This document shows positions 37,475-49,195 of a DNA stretch of 64,000 nucleotides, piece by piece; within the stretch, counting starts at the first letter, position 1, and the number at the start of each line of letters is the position of its first letter. This DNA comes from Dryas octopetala. Lineage: Eukaryota; Streptophyta; Magnoliopsida; Rosales; Rosaceae. Both the position numbers and the translations under genes were made by a program. The stretch lies in contig OY992834.1 of NCBI GenBank assembly GCA_963921425.1, positions 20,411,923-20,475,922 of the forward strand, in the 5' to 3' direction. A model generated the notes under the pieces. The model was given only the letters and a program-made list of their open reading frames with translations, had not been told where the DNA came from and did not search any database.

Positions 37475-38743
37475 GGCTTATTCGCGCCAATGCCCCCTGA
37501 AACTAACTTCGATTTTCAATTTGCCCCTTGAAACTTCATTCCTCTCACTTTGTCCCCCGAACTTTACAAAATACTATATTTCGTCATGTCCGTCTATAGA
37601 TCCGTTAAAGCAGCTGACGTGGCGCTTACGTGTAAGGGCATTTTAGTCTTTTACCTGACGCAAAGCTGAATCAGATTGATAAGATGCCAAATCAGCTCCA
37701 CATCAGCATTAAGTGGGACCCCTTTGAATATATATATATATCTCTCTCTCTCTCTTTCTCTCTCCTCTCAAATTCTCTCTCGCATTGATCTCTCTTGGCC
37801 TCACACCTTCGCCACCCCTCTCTCCGGCGCATGAGGGTGCGACCGGCCATGGCTAGCGACGGGCTTTGGCCCATGGAGCTCACCGTTCCCTCCTCTTCCT
37901 TCCCCTAGTTTCAGTTCAACCCAGAAACCCCCAAACCCGAAATACTGTCCCGAATCCGATCCAAGCCTCACCGGCGTTACTTGCTTTTTCGGCGAAATTG
38001 GGACCGGTGACCCCATGGGTTTTTTTCCCCAGGCCACGACGAGTCCAGCCGTGGTGTCCCCTTGCTCCAACGATGCTCCACGACGGAGAATTAAAGCCAC
38101 CAAGGCCGACGGCTTCCGCCGTCGATTTCGACTTTTTTTGGCAAGATTTGGCCAATGACCCAGTTGTGAAAAACGATGCTCTAGGTATGAGCTTTTTTTC
38201 TCCTAAGGCGTGGATGTTCAGTTATAAGAAATTGGAAATTGGATTTTAGGTTTTTGCCTATTTTGAACGAGGGAGAAAAAAGGAGAGAGGGAAAAAGAAG
38301 GAGAGAGAAAGAGAGAGGGAAGGAGAGGCAGAGAGGGAAAGAGAGAGAGGGATGAGAGGCTGGCCGATGGCTGGGTGGGGTGTTGCGCCGGAAAGAGGAC
38401 TCGCCGGTGGTGGGGCTGGCGACTGGGTTTGGGTGACGGATCTGAATTTTTTTTTTTTTTTGGCCAATAGGGGATCTGAAAATTAAAAAATAAGTTTTAA
38501 ACTTTTAATTTTTGTTTTAAGTTTTTAAAATTATTTTTTATTAATTTTTTGTACACTTGGCGTCTAAAAGACCAAAATGCCCTTCCACGTAAGCGCCACG
38601 TCAGCTGTTTTGACGGATCCATAGACGGACATGACGGAATATAGTATTTTGTAAAGTTCGGGGGGCAAAGTGAGAGGAATGAAGTTTCAAGGGGCAAATT
38701 GAAAATCGAAGTTAGTTTCAGGGGGCATTGGCGCGAATAAGCC
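37475..38743. mobile_element. Mutator-like element with 179-bp inverted ends and exact 9-bp target duplication
   Basis: 37475-37653 and 38565-38743 are inverted copies with only a handful of mismatches, beginning GGCTTATTCGCGCCAATGCC. TAAAGTTAA lies just outside both ends (37466-37474, 38744-38752). Long inverted ends and a 9-bp duplication are the Mutator hallmark. The 911-bp interior has no transposase. It is GC-rich with long CT and GA runs, and part (about 37990-38260) is homologous to 45060-45350 elsewhere in this window. So this is a non-autonomous, Pack-MULE-style element carrying captured sequence. The short ORFs inside are not convincing genes. Confidence 0.92.
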
Positions 38744-38752
38744 TAAAGTTAA

Positions 38753-40295
38753 ATCAAACAAGAAAATCAATATTTAAGATCTCATAATTACACAAAGAGT
38801 TAGACAATATATTGGTTTAGTCTTTAGTGCAACAAATGTGTAAAATCTAATATATATATATATGTATATATCAAAATATTTTTTTAACATGCTTATAATA
38901 AATAAACATTAATTGTAGATATCTAGATGAATACACAAAATTCTTATGAATATATTTTGGGGGTGTATAGTCACTTAAAGAATGTGTCGTACTATTCATA
39001 CTAATTATATGAGAATTTAATATATGTATAATGTACACAACTAGACAATTTCATACTACGTACTTTTTTTTAATAATGAAAAAGAAAAAAAGTAACTTTA
39101 ATTTAGACACTTTTGAGAATTATTTGTAAAGTATGTTGAGATATTGGTGAAAACTATGTTTCAGCCTCCTCGAAGATAAAATTCTATCTATATCCTGAAT
39201 CTAGAACCATTATTAAATGACATCCGTAGCGCGCTTTTGGCTCTCGTCTACCAAAAGAAAATCATTTAGTAAAAAGAAAATCAAGATATATAGTTTACCA
39301 AAAGGAAATAGAGAAATTAAATTAGGATAAGCTAAGATTCGACCCGACTCGACCATGTGAACAAATTACACATGGGTAAAACGCCGTAATACCCCTGCAT
39401 ACCACATGAATTACTAATTTGTAATGTAGAGTGAAATGACAATGACTCTCTTGGCTGGTATGAGATGCTTGAATCTGTGAGACATAAATTAGTGCTCAAT
39501 AATGTGAAACTATATATGCTATATATTATTTGTTTATTAGTATAAACAAAAAATGGAGTGGCTGTTGTGGGAACCGAGCTTGGAAATAGGGTAAGAGACC
39601 TTAGATTATGTACTCTTGAGTCTTGTTATGATCTCTGGAACTATGTTTATGCATGTGTAAGAGTTTGATGTAGTAAAGATCACCCGAGAACCAATTCCTT
39701 GTGAAAAACCAAGTTTTTGAGTTCTAAAGCCACTGACCTTCCCCTACATTTTCGGAATTCTGTATTGATTGGGACGGAGTCTTGACTTGAAACTCTGGGG
39801 GTTGAAACTAGACATCTCAATGGTCATTTTGAGCCAAGAACCAAACCAATCCGAGCTTGTATTAATTTTTGGTGTATTTTACAAGTTACCCCTGATCTGC
39901 TGAAAGTGCCAGTATTTTAAAACCTAAGGCCTTGAACCAAAACCCTTGTTCTTTAACCCATTGTGTTATTAATCACGGCTTGGAATTGATGGATTGATTA
40001 GTAGATATATTGATAAGGATTTTCTTACCAAAACCTAGTGATTTGGAGCTATGGTAAATTAATTATGATTTTCCATTTGCCAACTATATACTAAACTGCA
40101 TCTTCATTAAAAAACACTCTATGCCCAACTGCTATTTTAAATATGTTTCATATTTTACCCAACTGTCCACCCTTTCTTAGTCTCTAATTTTAATTTATTG
40201 GTTGTTGTCTGTTTGTCTTGGATTTGTCATTACTGGACCATTTGGGGAGGAGCGTGTTGAAGGATTCCAGGTGCAGCCAAAGAATAAAATTTCGC
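38753..40295. other. Spacer without a recognised gene
   Basis: The first part is AT-rich. From about 39560 to 40000 the base composition is more even and reads like old LTR or untranslated sequence (GTGGGAACCGAGC; GACGGAGTCTTGAC), but no ORF or paired end supports a call. Confidence 0.35.
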
Positions 40296-40975
40296 GTTTC
40301 GAGGAAATTTCAATGGAAATTTCGACGAAAATTTCGAAGATTTTAAATTTCGACAGAAATTAGACGGAAACGACGGAAATTGCTATCAAAATACGGAAAT
40401 TTTGAATGAAACTAAAAAGTTTAGGGTTGGTTTGGGTTTGGGGTCTTTGTGCAATTAGAAAGAAAAAAAAAAGTTTGGGGTTTCGTTAATTTAGTTGTTC
40501 TTAAATCCTAAATCCTAAATCCGAATACATTTCTATATAAAAATAATAAAAAATACCTTAAAGAGCCTAAACTCTAATATCTTATACCATATCCTAAAGA
40601 ATATAGAGTATACATTATAGAGTATATAGAATTTAGTGTATAGATTATAGAGTATATAGGATTTAGTGTATAAATTATAGAGTAGGAAAAATATACTAAT
40701 TCCATTTATTCATTATACTAATTTTATTTAATAGTATTTGCCTCCAGCGCGCATTATATTTATGTTATATCACATGAAATTTACTATATAATTTAGTTTC
40801 TTCAATGTTTTTTATCAATGTAGTAGATAATATGTTAAATAAACATATGGTAAAGTTTCATTCAAAATTTCCGTATTTTGATAGCAACTTCCGTTTTCGA
40901 TGGAAATTTCGACGGAAATTTTGAAGATTTTTAAATTTCGACAGAAATTAGACGGAAACAACGGAAATTACTATC
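40296..40975. repeat. Inverted-repeat block with GGAAATTTCGACGG motifs
   Basis: TTGCTATCAAAATACGGAAA at 40379 returns as its reverse complement at about 40870-40889, and the match runs to about 33 bp per arm (to TTTTGAATGAAAC). Outside the arms, both sides carry direct copies of AATTTCGACAGAAATTAGAC and GGAAATTTCGACGGAAATTT. The ~450 bp between the arms is AT-rich with a repeated TAGAGTATATAGGATTTAGT unit. It looks like a MITE-type insertion with flanking duplication, but I cannot fix its ends. Confidence 0.55.
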
Positions 40976-41274
40976 AGCAACAACAACTTGACTCTCACAG
41001 TCTCACCCAAAGTGAAGTAATCAAAGTCTTAGAGGAGAAGATCAAAAAGTCTGAGGAGAGGAGCGACAATTTGAGGAGTACTTAATTTCCTTTGTTTTTG
41101 TACTTAATTTTGACTTTTAGGAGACTTATTCAATGTTTAATGGCATTGTGAAAGCACTTTGAACTAAAATTGATATATGTTATATCTTGTTTTAATTTTT
41201 GTCTTATTTGGTTATCAATAAATTAATATAAAAAAACTACAAAATGATTTATAAAATATCACACTTTTGGTGTT

Positions 41275-41868
41275 AAAAAATATATTCCTTGCTGTAGAGG
41301 ATCCATAGCGAGGAAAGTATTTCTTGCCAAAGAAAACAAATTGCGAGGAAAATATGGGATTTCCTCACTATATGTCACTTACAATAAGTCATTGGATGCC
41401 TCATACAGTGAGGAGATTTATTTCCTCTCCCTAAATAACCTATAGGAAGGATACAATTCCTCATTACAAATCTCTTACAGCAAGGAAATCGTATTGTGTC
41501 GATGAAAAGAAATAAATTTTTTTATTTTAAAAAATAATATATTAATTAATTATTAAACTTTAGCGAGGAAAAAAATGTTGCCACTAAAATTATTTTCAAA
41601 CGTTTTTAATGTCTTTTACGTCAAATTACTCTTTTTTTGCGAGAAATTATATTCTCACAAAAAAGATTCAGTGAGGAAATTATTTTAGTGTCACTAGAAT
41701 AGTACAGCGAGGAATCCAGATTTTCGTCGCCGTAGACTTTCCTCGACAGCGATTCGACGACAAGTCGATGACGAATGAAAAATCCTCACTAAAAGTTTTT
41801 AGCGAGGATAAGCTTACGTTTAGCGAGGAAATTTTTCCCCGCTAATGATCAGCAACTTTGTTGTAGTG
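41275..41868. mobile_element. CACTA (En/Spm-like) element end
   Basis: The right end reads GCAACTTTGTTGTAGTG, the complement of the common CACTACAACAAAGTTGC terminus. For 500 bp inward, AGCGAGGAAA and its variants (GCGAGGAAAATATG, GTGAGGAAATTA, AGCGAGGATAAG) recur in both orientations, as in CACTA subterminal regions. No left terminus and no transposase were found, so this is a 3' remnant. Confidence 0.75.
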
Positions 41869-41879
41869 AATAGAATTAG

Positions 41880-42330
41880 GTATAGGTGAATTACCTAATT
41901 CTATTAGATTTAGTAATCCATATTGTAAGTGGTAAGCCTATGCTCTATAAATAGGCTACTACAAGTCTCATAGAACAAAATAGCTAGAGACTTCAAGGGA
42001 AGAAACTCAAAGGGAGATTCGGGTTAGAGACGTACTCAAGGGTGAGTGACTTCAAGGGAGAGTTTTTCAAGAGGGAAAAACACAAGAGGGCTATTTGTGC
42101 AAGAGTAAAGAGAGTGGCTGCGAGTTGGGTAGTCAAGGGTTTCAATCAATTCTTGTAATCTTATTCTATACATAGTGCAACTGTGATTCTCTAAGGGTCA
42201 CACGGGGACATAGGCAAAGTTCGTCGAACCTCGAAAACAAATCTTGGTGTTCTTTATTGCTTTATTGTTGCTGTTATTATGTGTGTTTGTTAATTGTCTA
42301 ATCCTAGAATACATCAAAGAAAAAGGTCAT
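41880..42330 (+). repeat. LTR-derived fragment, probably Ty1/copia
   Basis: The block has a TATA-like CTCTATAAATAGGC and a transcript-like leader. Its closing section (CACACGGGGACATAGGCAAA, then TTCTTTATTGCTTTATT) resembles the 3' portion of plant copia LTRs of the Tork kind, from memory. No second LTR, internal region or target duplication was found. A CACTA end abuts its left side and a CACTA-like MITE its right, so it is a broken old fragment. Confidence 0.5.
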
Positions 42331-42347
42331 AAGGAAGGGTGTTAATT

Positions 42348-42589
42348 CACTACAGATATATAAACAATAGTTATATTGTAGATATTAGAAATACTTATAA
42401 AACTGATATTCATTATATCTTTAGGACATCATATTAGATTTCAAAAGACGATATATAAAACATATTTAGATATTAGTCGAACAACTAATATATAAAGAAG
42501 TACATTAGATATCACCACTCGATATATAAAAGAAAACCCCATTAGATATCAGTCCATGACTGATATCTATCGACGTTTTTCTTGTAGTG
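42348..42589. mobile_element. Small CACTA-like MITE
   Basis: Starts CACTACAGATATAT and ends TTTTTCTTGTAGTG, whose complement CACTACAAGAAAAA is a widespread CACTA terminus. Inside, TTAGATATCA/GATATATAAA motifs recur in both orientations. The 3-bp flanks do not match, so the target duplication is lost or an end is misjudged. Confidence 0.6.
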
Positions 42590-42592
42590 GTG

Positions 42593-42755
42593 CAATCTGA
42601 TCTGCCTTTATCCTATAGTCTCTATCCACTTTGTTATAAGCTGTTTACTTTGAGTAAGAGAACCGACATGACATGCATGGCATATTGATGACTTTAACTT
42701 GTTTCACCATGTTGGGAAAGAAATCTGAAATTAATGACTTCAACTTGCTTCAAGA
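42593..42755. repeat. Inverted copy of part of the 19-22 kb repeat
   Basis: The reverse complement matches about 21190-21340: CAATCTGATCTGCCTTTATC, TTGTTATAAGCTGTTTACTT, CTCTTACTCAAAGTAAA and TGTTGGGAAA. Identity is high but not perfect. This shows that the 19245-22200 block is repetitive. Confidence 0.8.
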
Positions 42756-42854
42756 TTTAACAGTTACTTTATACTTATAGGGTGTGTTGTTGCTGTACTT
42801 AATATCCTTTTCTGGGAGTAACCCTGGACTAACTTTTTTTTCTTTGTTATTTTG

Positions 42855-43550
42855 TTTAATTGGGCTTGTTTATTGATAGTTGTGTTGGGTTGGTTCAAAA
42901 GCATGAGATTACAATGACCCCACAAAAGAAGAAAGAGAAAAAAAAGAAAAAGAGTACCATTGTGGGGGTTTCAAGATCGTTTTGTAATTTTGCATCCACT
43001 CCTGAAATCTAACCTTCAGACAAATAAAAAGACGAACTAGTAACCTTCCCCAGTATTAATTCTTCAAATTTTCACTCTTGATCACAACTGTAAATTGTTT
43101 TTGGCAAGATTATCCGGAAAATATATATGACAAATATTTAGTCCTTTACCAATGACTAAAACTAACCAAAAAAAGAAAAGAATTAAAACTAAACTAAATA
43201 AGCTAAGTAACCTAAGTTAGAAATGTTAACTTATTATTATATTTTAACAATAGGTATACTAGTCATGACAAAAAAAAAAAAAAAAAAAAAACCAATAGAT
43301 GTACTAAAGGTTAAGTCGGTATGCTAATTTATTCAAAAAATTATGATCCATATATAGGAAGTATAAATCAAAACTGATTGTACAGTGGGAGAGATCATGA
43401 ACGTCCATATATGATGCAGAAACTAAAAAACAGAACTCAAAGAATATACAATAATTAATCAATTAACGTAAGTGTTTGATGAATGGGTTAATGGCCGATG
43501 AGGTCATTGAAAAAGGACATGGACCAAAAGGAAATGTCTAAGTCTAACAA
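42855..43550 (-). pseudogene. Inverted, truncated copy of the NAC 3' end and its flank
   Basis: Read on the minus strand from 43550, LLDLDISFWSMSFFNDLIGH ends at TAA (43488-43490). It aligns with the last 21 residues of the NAC protein, ending MSFFNDLPYTFLN. Downstream, 43165-42855 matches the NAC 3' flank 35500-35815. Upstream of 43550 the similarity is lost, so the DNA-binding domain is absent. The copy cannot encode a NAC factor. It could derive from a tail-to-tail duplication, or from a second NAC gene whose 5' part was deleted. Confidence 0.8.
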
Positions 43551-44224
43551 ACCAAACAACACAAGCAATACTAAGCTAGATAAACAATAAATTTCCATTT
43601 AGGCTAATTTCACAGCAAGTTAAATACCTTTCTATAGCAATGAGTGCAGCAACAACACAAGAGTTTGAGTTTGTTTCTCTTCCTTGCCAAAGTTAAGTGT
43701 AATTAAGTCCATTTAATTGAGTAAGGTGATGTCTCTATCTTAAATATGGTCCTTTCTTCCCATCAGTTAAGTTGATAGCCAAACACCAACTACTTAGTTC
43801 CTTTAGCTTCTTCAAAACTCACTAACTTGTAAGTTGACTGAGTTTTACAACTCCACTAGCTAGCAGTACACAGTTTTAAACCTGTTTTTCTTTGTCATGT
43901 AACCTACAAAGCCTTTGTTTTTCCCTAAGAGCAATATATAATATCATCTAATCAACCAATCAGAAGTTATGACTTCCCAATCCCTTTTAAAAATAGTCTC
44001 TTAGATAGTATCCTTGCTGAATTCTCATTAAAAAAAAAAAAAAAAAAAAAAAAAACCAGTTTCTTTAAGTTCTAACTGTAAATCATTAAAAATTCAATAT
44101 AACTTCAAATTACATGATTTTTGTCTTAAAACGACCTTGAGTAAGTCTAGTTTATAACCCCAAAATTTCAGATTGAGAGTCCAAGCATAGTAGTACAAAC
44201 AATGTGGAACCAAACAATGAGAAC
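43551..44224. other. AT-rich spacer
   Basis: A run of more than 25 A lies at about 44030-44055. No gene or transposon end is supported. Confidence 0.4.
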
Positions 44225-44505
44225 TAACATAAGGGTTGGGTTTCGGTGGTGCTCGGGGTTGGGTTTCGGTGGTGGCAGAGAGAACGAGGAGAGGATGGGT
44301 TTCGGTGGACTAGGCCCAGGGGGTTGGGTTTCAGGGGGAGTTGTGGTTGTCGGGGGGAGGGCGGCGGTCGGGGCTGGGGGAGATGTGGTGTCGGTGGTGC
44401 TGGGGCTGGTGGGGCTTGTGGATTTTGGGGTTGAGAGAAAGAGGAGAGGCAGAGAGCGAGATGATGCATGGGGTGGGTTTCGGGGCTAGGGGTTCGGACG
44501 CAAGT
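44225..44505. other. GC-rich GGTTTCGGTGG-repeat patch
   Basis: An abrupt 280-bp G-rich segment with GGGTT(G/T)(G)GGTTTCGGTGGT repeated. Overlapping ORFs on both strands follow from composition. It resembles the interiors of the non-autonomous elements at 16124 and 37475 in texture, but no ends were found. Confidence 0.4.
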
Positions 44506-44559
44506 AATTTTGAGAAGTTATTTTAAAGATTTTGGAAATTGATTTGAGAAATAAAAGGG

Positions 44560-47040
44560 TTTTGGGTTAATTTTAAATTTTGTTTAAAATTAGTTTGACC
44601 CAAAGGTTTACTTTTATTCTAATGGGCTTTCGTTTTTGACTTTGGACTTGTTGGAAAGGTCTCGAGCCCACGAGTCCATAGATGCGAACCGTGCGTCAAT
44701 TGAAGTTACGGTTTGAGAGATACAAACTGTTGAAGTGAGGGGCAAACTTATAATTTTGCTTTGGCTGAGTTTAAATATCCAAAAGTCTGATTTTCTCTCT
44801 CTTCCCTCATTCTCTCAATCTCTCCCGTGCTCTTTCTCTCTCTCTCCCTGATTCTCTCTTCTCGATCTCTCCTCCTCTCATCCTTGACAAAACTTTGGAC
44901 GCCCATAACTCTATCATCCGACCTTCGATTCAGGCGTTCTTGGTGGCGTTCGAAAGCTATCGATGACACCTTTCCACTGGTGGTCTCGAATCAGCCATTT
45001 GACCACCCACAACGGCGCAGCAAGCCCCCAAAGTTTCAACTGCACCCCCGGCGATCTCACTTTCCTGCGAAAATTGGACGGCCAAACCTAGTGGTCTTTG
45101 TTCCTCTCGTCACAATGAGTCTAGATATGGTCTCTGATCATCCATACGATGCTTCACGACGGAACAATCAGCTCTGGAAGCCAAACCCCACTGCCAACTT
45201 CCTCCGCCGATTTCGGCCATTTCCGGCGAGATTTGGCAGTCGGTCACAGTTGTGAAAAGTGATCCTCTAGGTATGAGTTTCCTTTCCCCTACGGCGTGGA
45301 TGCCCAATTTTGAGAAATTGAAAATTCGATTTTAGGTTTTTGCCTATTTTGAATTTCTTGAAATTAGACTTGAATTTGAGCTGTTTTTGTGCAATTGAAG
45401 GATCCTTTGTGCAATTAGGATTAATTGGAGTTGAAATTGGGTGTTTTCCAGGTCGTGCCACTGCTGCCACCGTCGGCTCCACCACTTGTGGTGGTGGGTT
45501 GGTGGTTATTAGTTCTATTTCTGCCCAATTGAAGTCCAAGGAACCTTTCTAGGTCCATTCAATGAGTTTTGGTGGTGTTTTGTGTGTTATTTGTGGCTTG
45601 GCAGCCACCGTGTGTGGTGGTTGGCCGCTCGTTTCGGCTGTTTAATGGACAGTTTGTGAAATCTAAATTTAAATTGTTGGTTGTCTGGTCTTAATAGGTA
45701 CCTGGCTCGGGAATTCTATTTTCGATGTCGTTATGTTGCTGGATTGGGAATCAGACCATATTGTCATCCAAGGGTATTTCGGTCATTTCAATTGTTATCA
45801 CTAAAACCTGTGTTATCATTTTCTCGCCAAGTTTGACCTTTAATGACTCTAACTAAAGATAGGGTTTATTTCTGTAATTTGGTGATGGTACTTGAATTAG
45901 AGTAATTTGAGTTTATCTTAAGATTAGTTGGTTTTGTATTTGAATTAGGATTTTGGATCAATCACGTGAACCGGTGATGATGGTGTTGTAAAGACAACTT
46001 AGGAATTTCTCAAATGGACATGTGGGATCAGGCTAAGCTCTAGAAATTAGGTAGGGGGATATGGGGAACCTTTGACTGTGAATTTGATTGTATTGAATCT
46101 TTGTTGAAAAATGCGATATGTATGCTAATACGTGATTTATATGAATTATCTGAATTACTTGAGTATGATATGAACTAGTTAATTATTATATATAATTATG
46201 TGCATTTATTTGAATATGAAACATAATTCATTGAGAATTGAAGTTACAGTGGTGAGAAGAGATTGAAGATTTAAATTCTACAATTTAAATTTCATAGTGT
46301 GTGTGAGGAGTGAAGCCTCTTTCGTTGCGTACGGATAAAACGATTTAAACCACATGGCGCATTTGGACCTTCGATTGCATATCGAAGTTAGGATGTCTTG
46401 CACTTTAATTGTGAATTAAAGTGAAGATGTGCATTGCAATTTATATTTCAATATGCATCGAATGTTAATTCGTATAATAGGACACTCGGGGCCACAGTGG
46501 TAAAATGCATGGTATGGGACGTGCAGACCTGTTTGTTTTATTATATTAATTAACTCTTTATCCATATTATGAGGCTTAAATTGAGAAAGTGCAGTATAAC
46601 ATTCATGCATATATAATATTATTAAATATATAATATCTTCTCTATGTTGTATGTTTCAATGAGCTTCAATATAATTAATTTTGTATGATAAGGTTGAATG
46701 TTTCTACTAAGCCGTTGGTTTGAGCTCACCTCATCATAGACTTTGCAGGTACTGTAGCGGAAGTTAGTGTGAAACTGATCGGGAGTAATTAAGGTGATTA
46801 AGCGTGAACTAAATCGGAGCTAATTAAGATTGTGGGATTGTGAGTGTTGTATTGTATAGAAGTATGACTTATTTTATAAATTAAGTTTAAATTCAGTTTG
46901 TGGTATAATAATAGTATGAAGTTTATCTCCGTTTATTTTATTTTTCATTATCACATTTTGGTTATAGAACTTAATTCTATAATTAGAGTATGATTCATAC
47001 CTTAATCCGAGATTAACTATTAATCTTGGATTGGGGCATG
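44560..47040 (+). repeat. Degenerate long LTR-like block
   Basis: The block has a CT-rich leader (44795-44880) and an even-composition section with GT/AG-like features. An AT-rich second half closes with GAGCTCACCTCATCATAGAC and TTGCAGGTACTG, an arrangement like that of the solo LTR at 49196. No clear termini or target duplication could be found, so the bounds are approximate and the family (Ty3/gypsy suspected) is a guess. 45060-45350 is the part shared with the Mutator-like element at 37475. Confidence 0.4.
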
Positions 47041-47199
47041 CAAACAGCAGCGGTCGGGGACAGTGGCAGCGGTCGAGGGGAGAGGCGGCGACAGGGAGGA
47101 GAGAGGGAGGAAGAAGAAAAAGAAGATGGCTCGAGGATCTGGGGAAAGAAGGAAAAAAGACAAGAAAAAAAAAAAAAAGGATCTGAGGAAATAACTTAG

Positions 47200-49100
47200 T
47201 AAGTGTCTGAATTTTTTGCGAGAATCCATCTCGCCCATTTTTTACACCCTTAGGCAACAAAATCAGTGATTTCATCGCCTAAAGTTGTAATTTTTTTTCA
47301 ATTATATAATTTATATTTAATATTTAGAATATATATAATAATTTATTATAAATTTATAATATACTTAATAATATTCTAAATTTTAACTTAATTACTATAT
47401 TATATTTAAAATTTAAAATATATAGAAATATCAAATATGTATTAAAATATATTAAAAATTTCACCAACATTTAATAAATTCGATCACTGTTACCTAAATT
47501 CGACGATCGGAGCTGTTCATTTTCTATGTTCATACTCAAAGATCATCCCTACAAAAAATCGGTCAAATCGAAATTCATCTACCTGTTCGATTATTATTAG
47601 AAAAACCATGATTATTCATAAATTTGACCACCGTTATCTCATTTCTACATCTCCGATTGAGCTAAATTTTTACGAGAATAATATTTGAGTGGGGAAATAG
47701 AAAATGAACAGTTCAGATCGTTGAAAACACGATCGAGATGTGAGCTTCGACATATAAATACACTTGAAGAGTATAATTTTATTAACTTTTTTGTTGAAAC
47801 CTTGTCGTTTCAATAATTGTGGAAACCATAAAGTTATTTCAACGATCGGAGCCGTTCATTTTCTATGTTCATACTCAAATATCATCCTTGCAAAAAATTG
47901 GGTAAATCGGAATTCATCTACCTGTTCAATTATTATTAGAAAAACAACGATCGTTCATAAATTCGATCGTCGTTAACTCATTTCAACATCTCTGATTGAG
48001 CTAAATTTTTGCAGGAATAATATTTGAGTGGGGAACTAGAAAATGAATGGTTCGGATCGTTGGAAACACGATCAAGATATGAGCTTCTACATATAAATAC
48101 ACTTAAGGAGTATAATTTTATTAACTTTTTTGTTGAAACCTTATCGTTTCAATAATTGTGAAGACTACAACGTCATTTCAACGATCGGAGCCGTTCATTT
48201 TCTATATTCATACTCAAAGATCATTCCTGCAAAATAGGTCAAATTGGAATTCATCAACCCATTCGATTATCACTAGAAAAGTCACGATCGTTCATAAGTT
48301 CGACCACCGTTACTTAACTTCTACATCTTCGATTGAGCTAATTTTTTGCAGGGATAATCTTTAAGTGGGGAACTAAAACATCAATAGTTTGGATCATTGG
48401 AAAAAATTTCACATCATATGCTTATACATAAATATATTTGCACATAAAAAAGGCACTAGGATTTTGGGAGACGAAATTATTTCATCGCTCAAACATATCT
48501 TAGGCGACAAATAATAATTCCTCACTAAAAAATTTAATCAGCGACGAATTAAAATAATTTTCTCGTTAAAATATTGGCAGGTGTGGGAAAATTTCCTTCA
48601 ATCGTTTTAGCGAAGAAATATCTACTTCCTCGCGCAATGAGTCATTCAGCGAGGACATATGTCATCACTGAATCCACCCTTTCCTTGTTAATATTTAGAT
48701 AAATTTGGAGAATAAACTAATCATACTTAGAGCGACAAACTGAAATATTCCTCGCAAAAAATGCTTTATAGTGAAGAAAAATAATTCCTCACTGAAAAAT
48801 ATAATTAGCGACAAATTAAAATAAATTTCTCGCTAAAATATTGGCGGATGCGGAAAAAATTCTTTCTAATCCTTTAGCGAAGCAATATCTATTTCCCTGC
48901 GCAATAAGTCATTTAGCGAGGATATATGTCGTCGCCAAATCAACTTTTTCCTCGCTAATTTTAAGACAAGTTTGGAGACCAAACTCATCATACTTAGAGC
49001 GATAAACTGAACTATTACTCGCAAAAAATGCTTTAAGCGAGAAAAAAGAATTCCTCGCTAAATTAACGTATCGTCGCTAAAAAGCAACTTTGTTGTAGTG
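47200..49100. mobile_element. CACTA-derived remnant with right terminus
   Basis: The right end GCAACTTTGTTGTAGTG (ending 49100) equals the end at 41868. Subterminal motifs (TTAGCGAGGA, CTTAGAGCGA, TCCTCGCTAA) cover 48440-49090, and within that part a 300-bp block is duplicated (from about 48490 and 48790). A related phrase, TTAGGCAACAAAATCAGTGATTTCATCGCC (given here only as its two halves TTAGGCAACAAAATCAG and TGATTTCATCGCC), marks the left side near 47250. The left terminus is missing and there is no transposase. Confidence 0.65.
47505..48420. repeat. Tandem array, three units of 339 bp
   Basis: GATCGGAGC(C/T)GTTCATTTTC starts units at 47505, 47844 and 48183, an exact 339-bp spacing each time. 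The third unit breaks off near 48420. Each unit also holds TTTTTGTTGAAACCTT and TTTCAATAATTGTG near its end. The array sits between CACTA-like sequences and is probably part of that element's interior. Confidence 0.85.
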
Positions 49101-49195
49101 AATACACCAAGGTACACGTCTCTCAATTTTTATTAAGTTGAACAATATTTGTGAATTTATGTTGATCAAAGATCCAAAAAATTAAAGTGTGTATG

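Noticed and set aside
44202-44489. G-rich ORFs overlapping on both strands
   Set aside because: Repetition of GGTTTCGGTGG explains them; no protein family is suggested.
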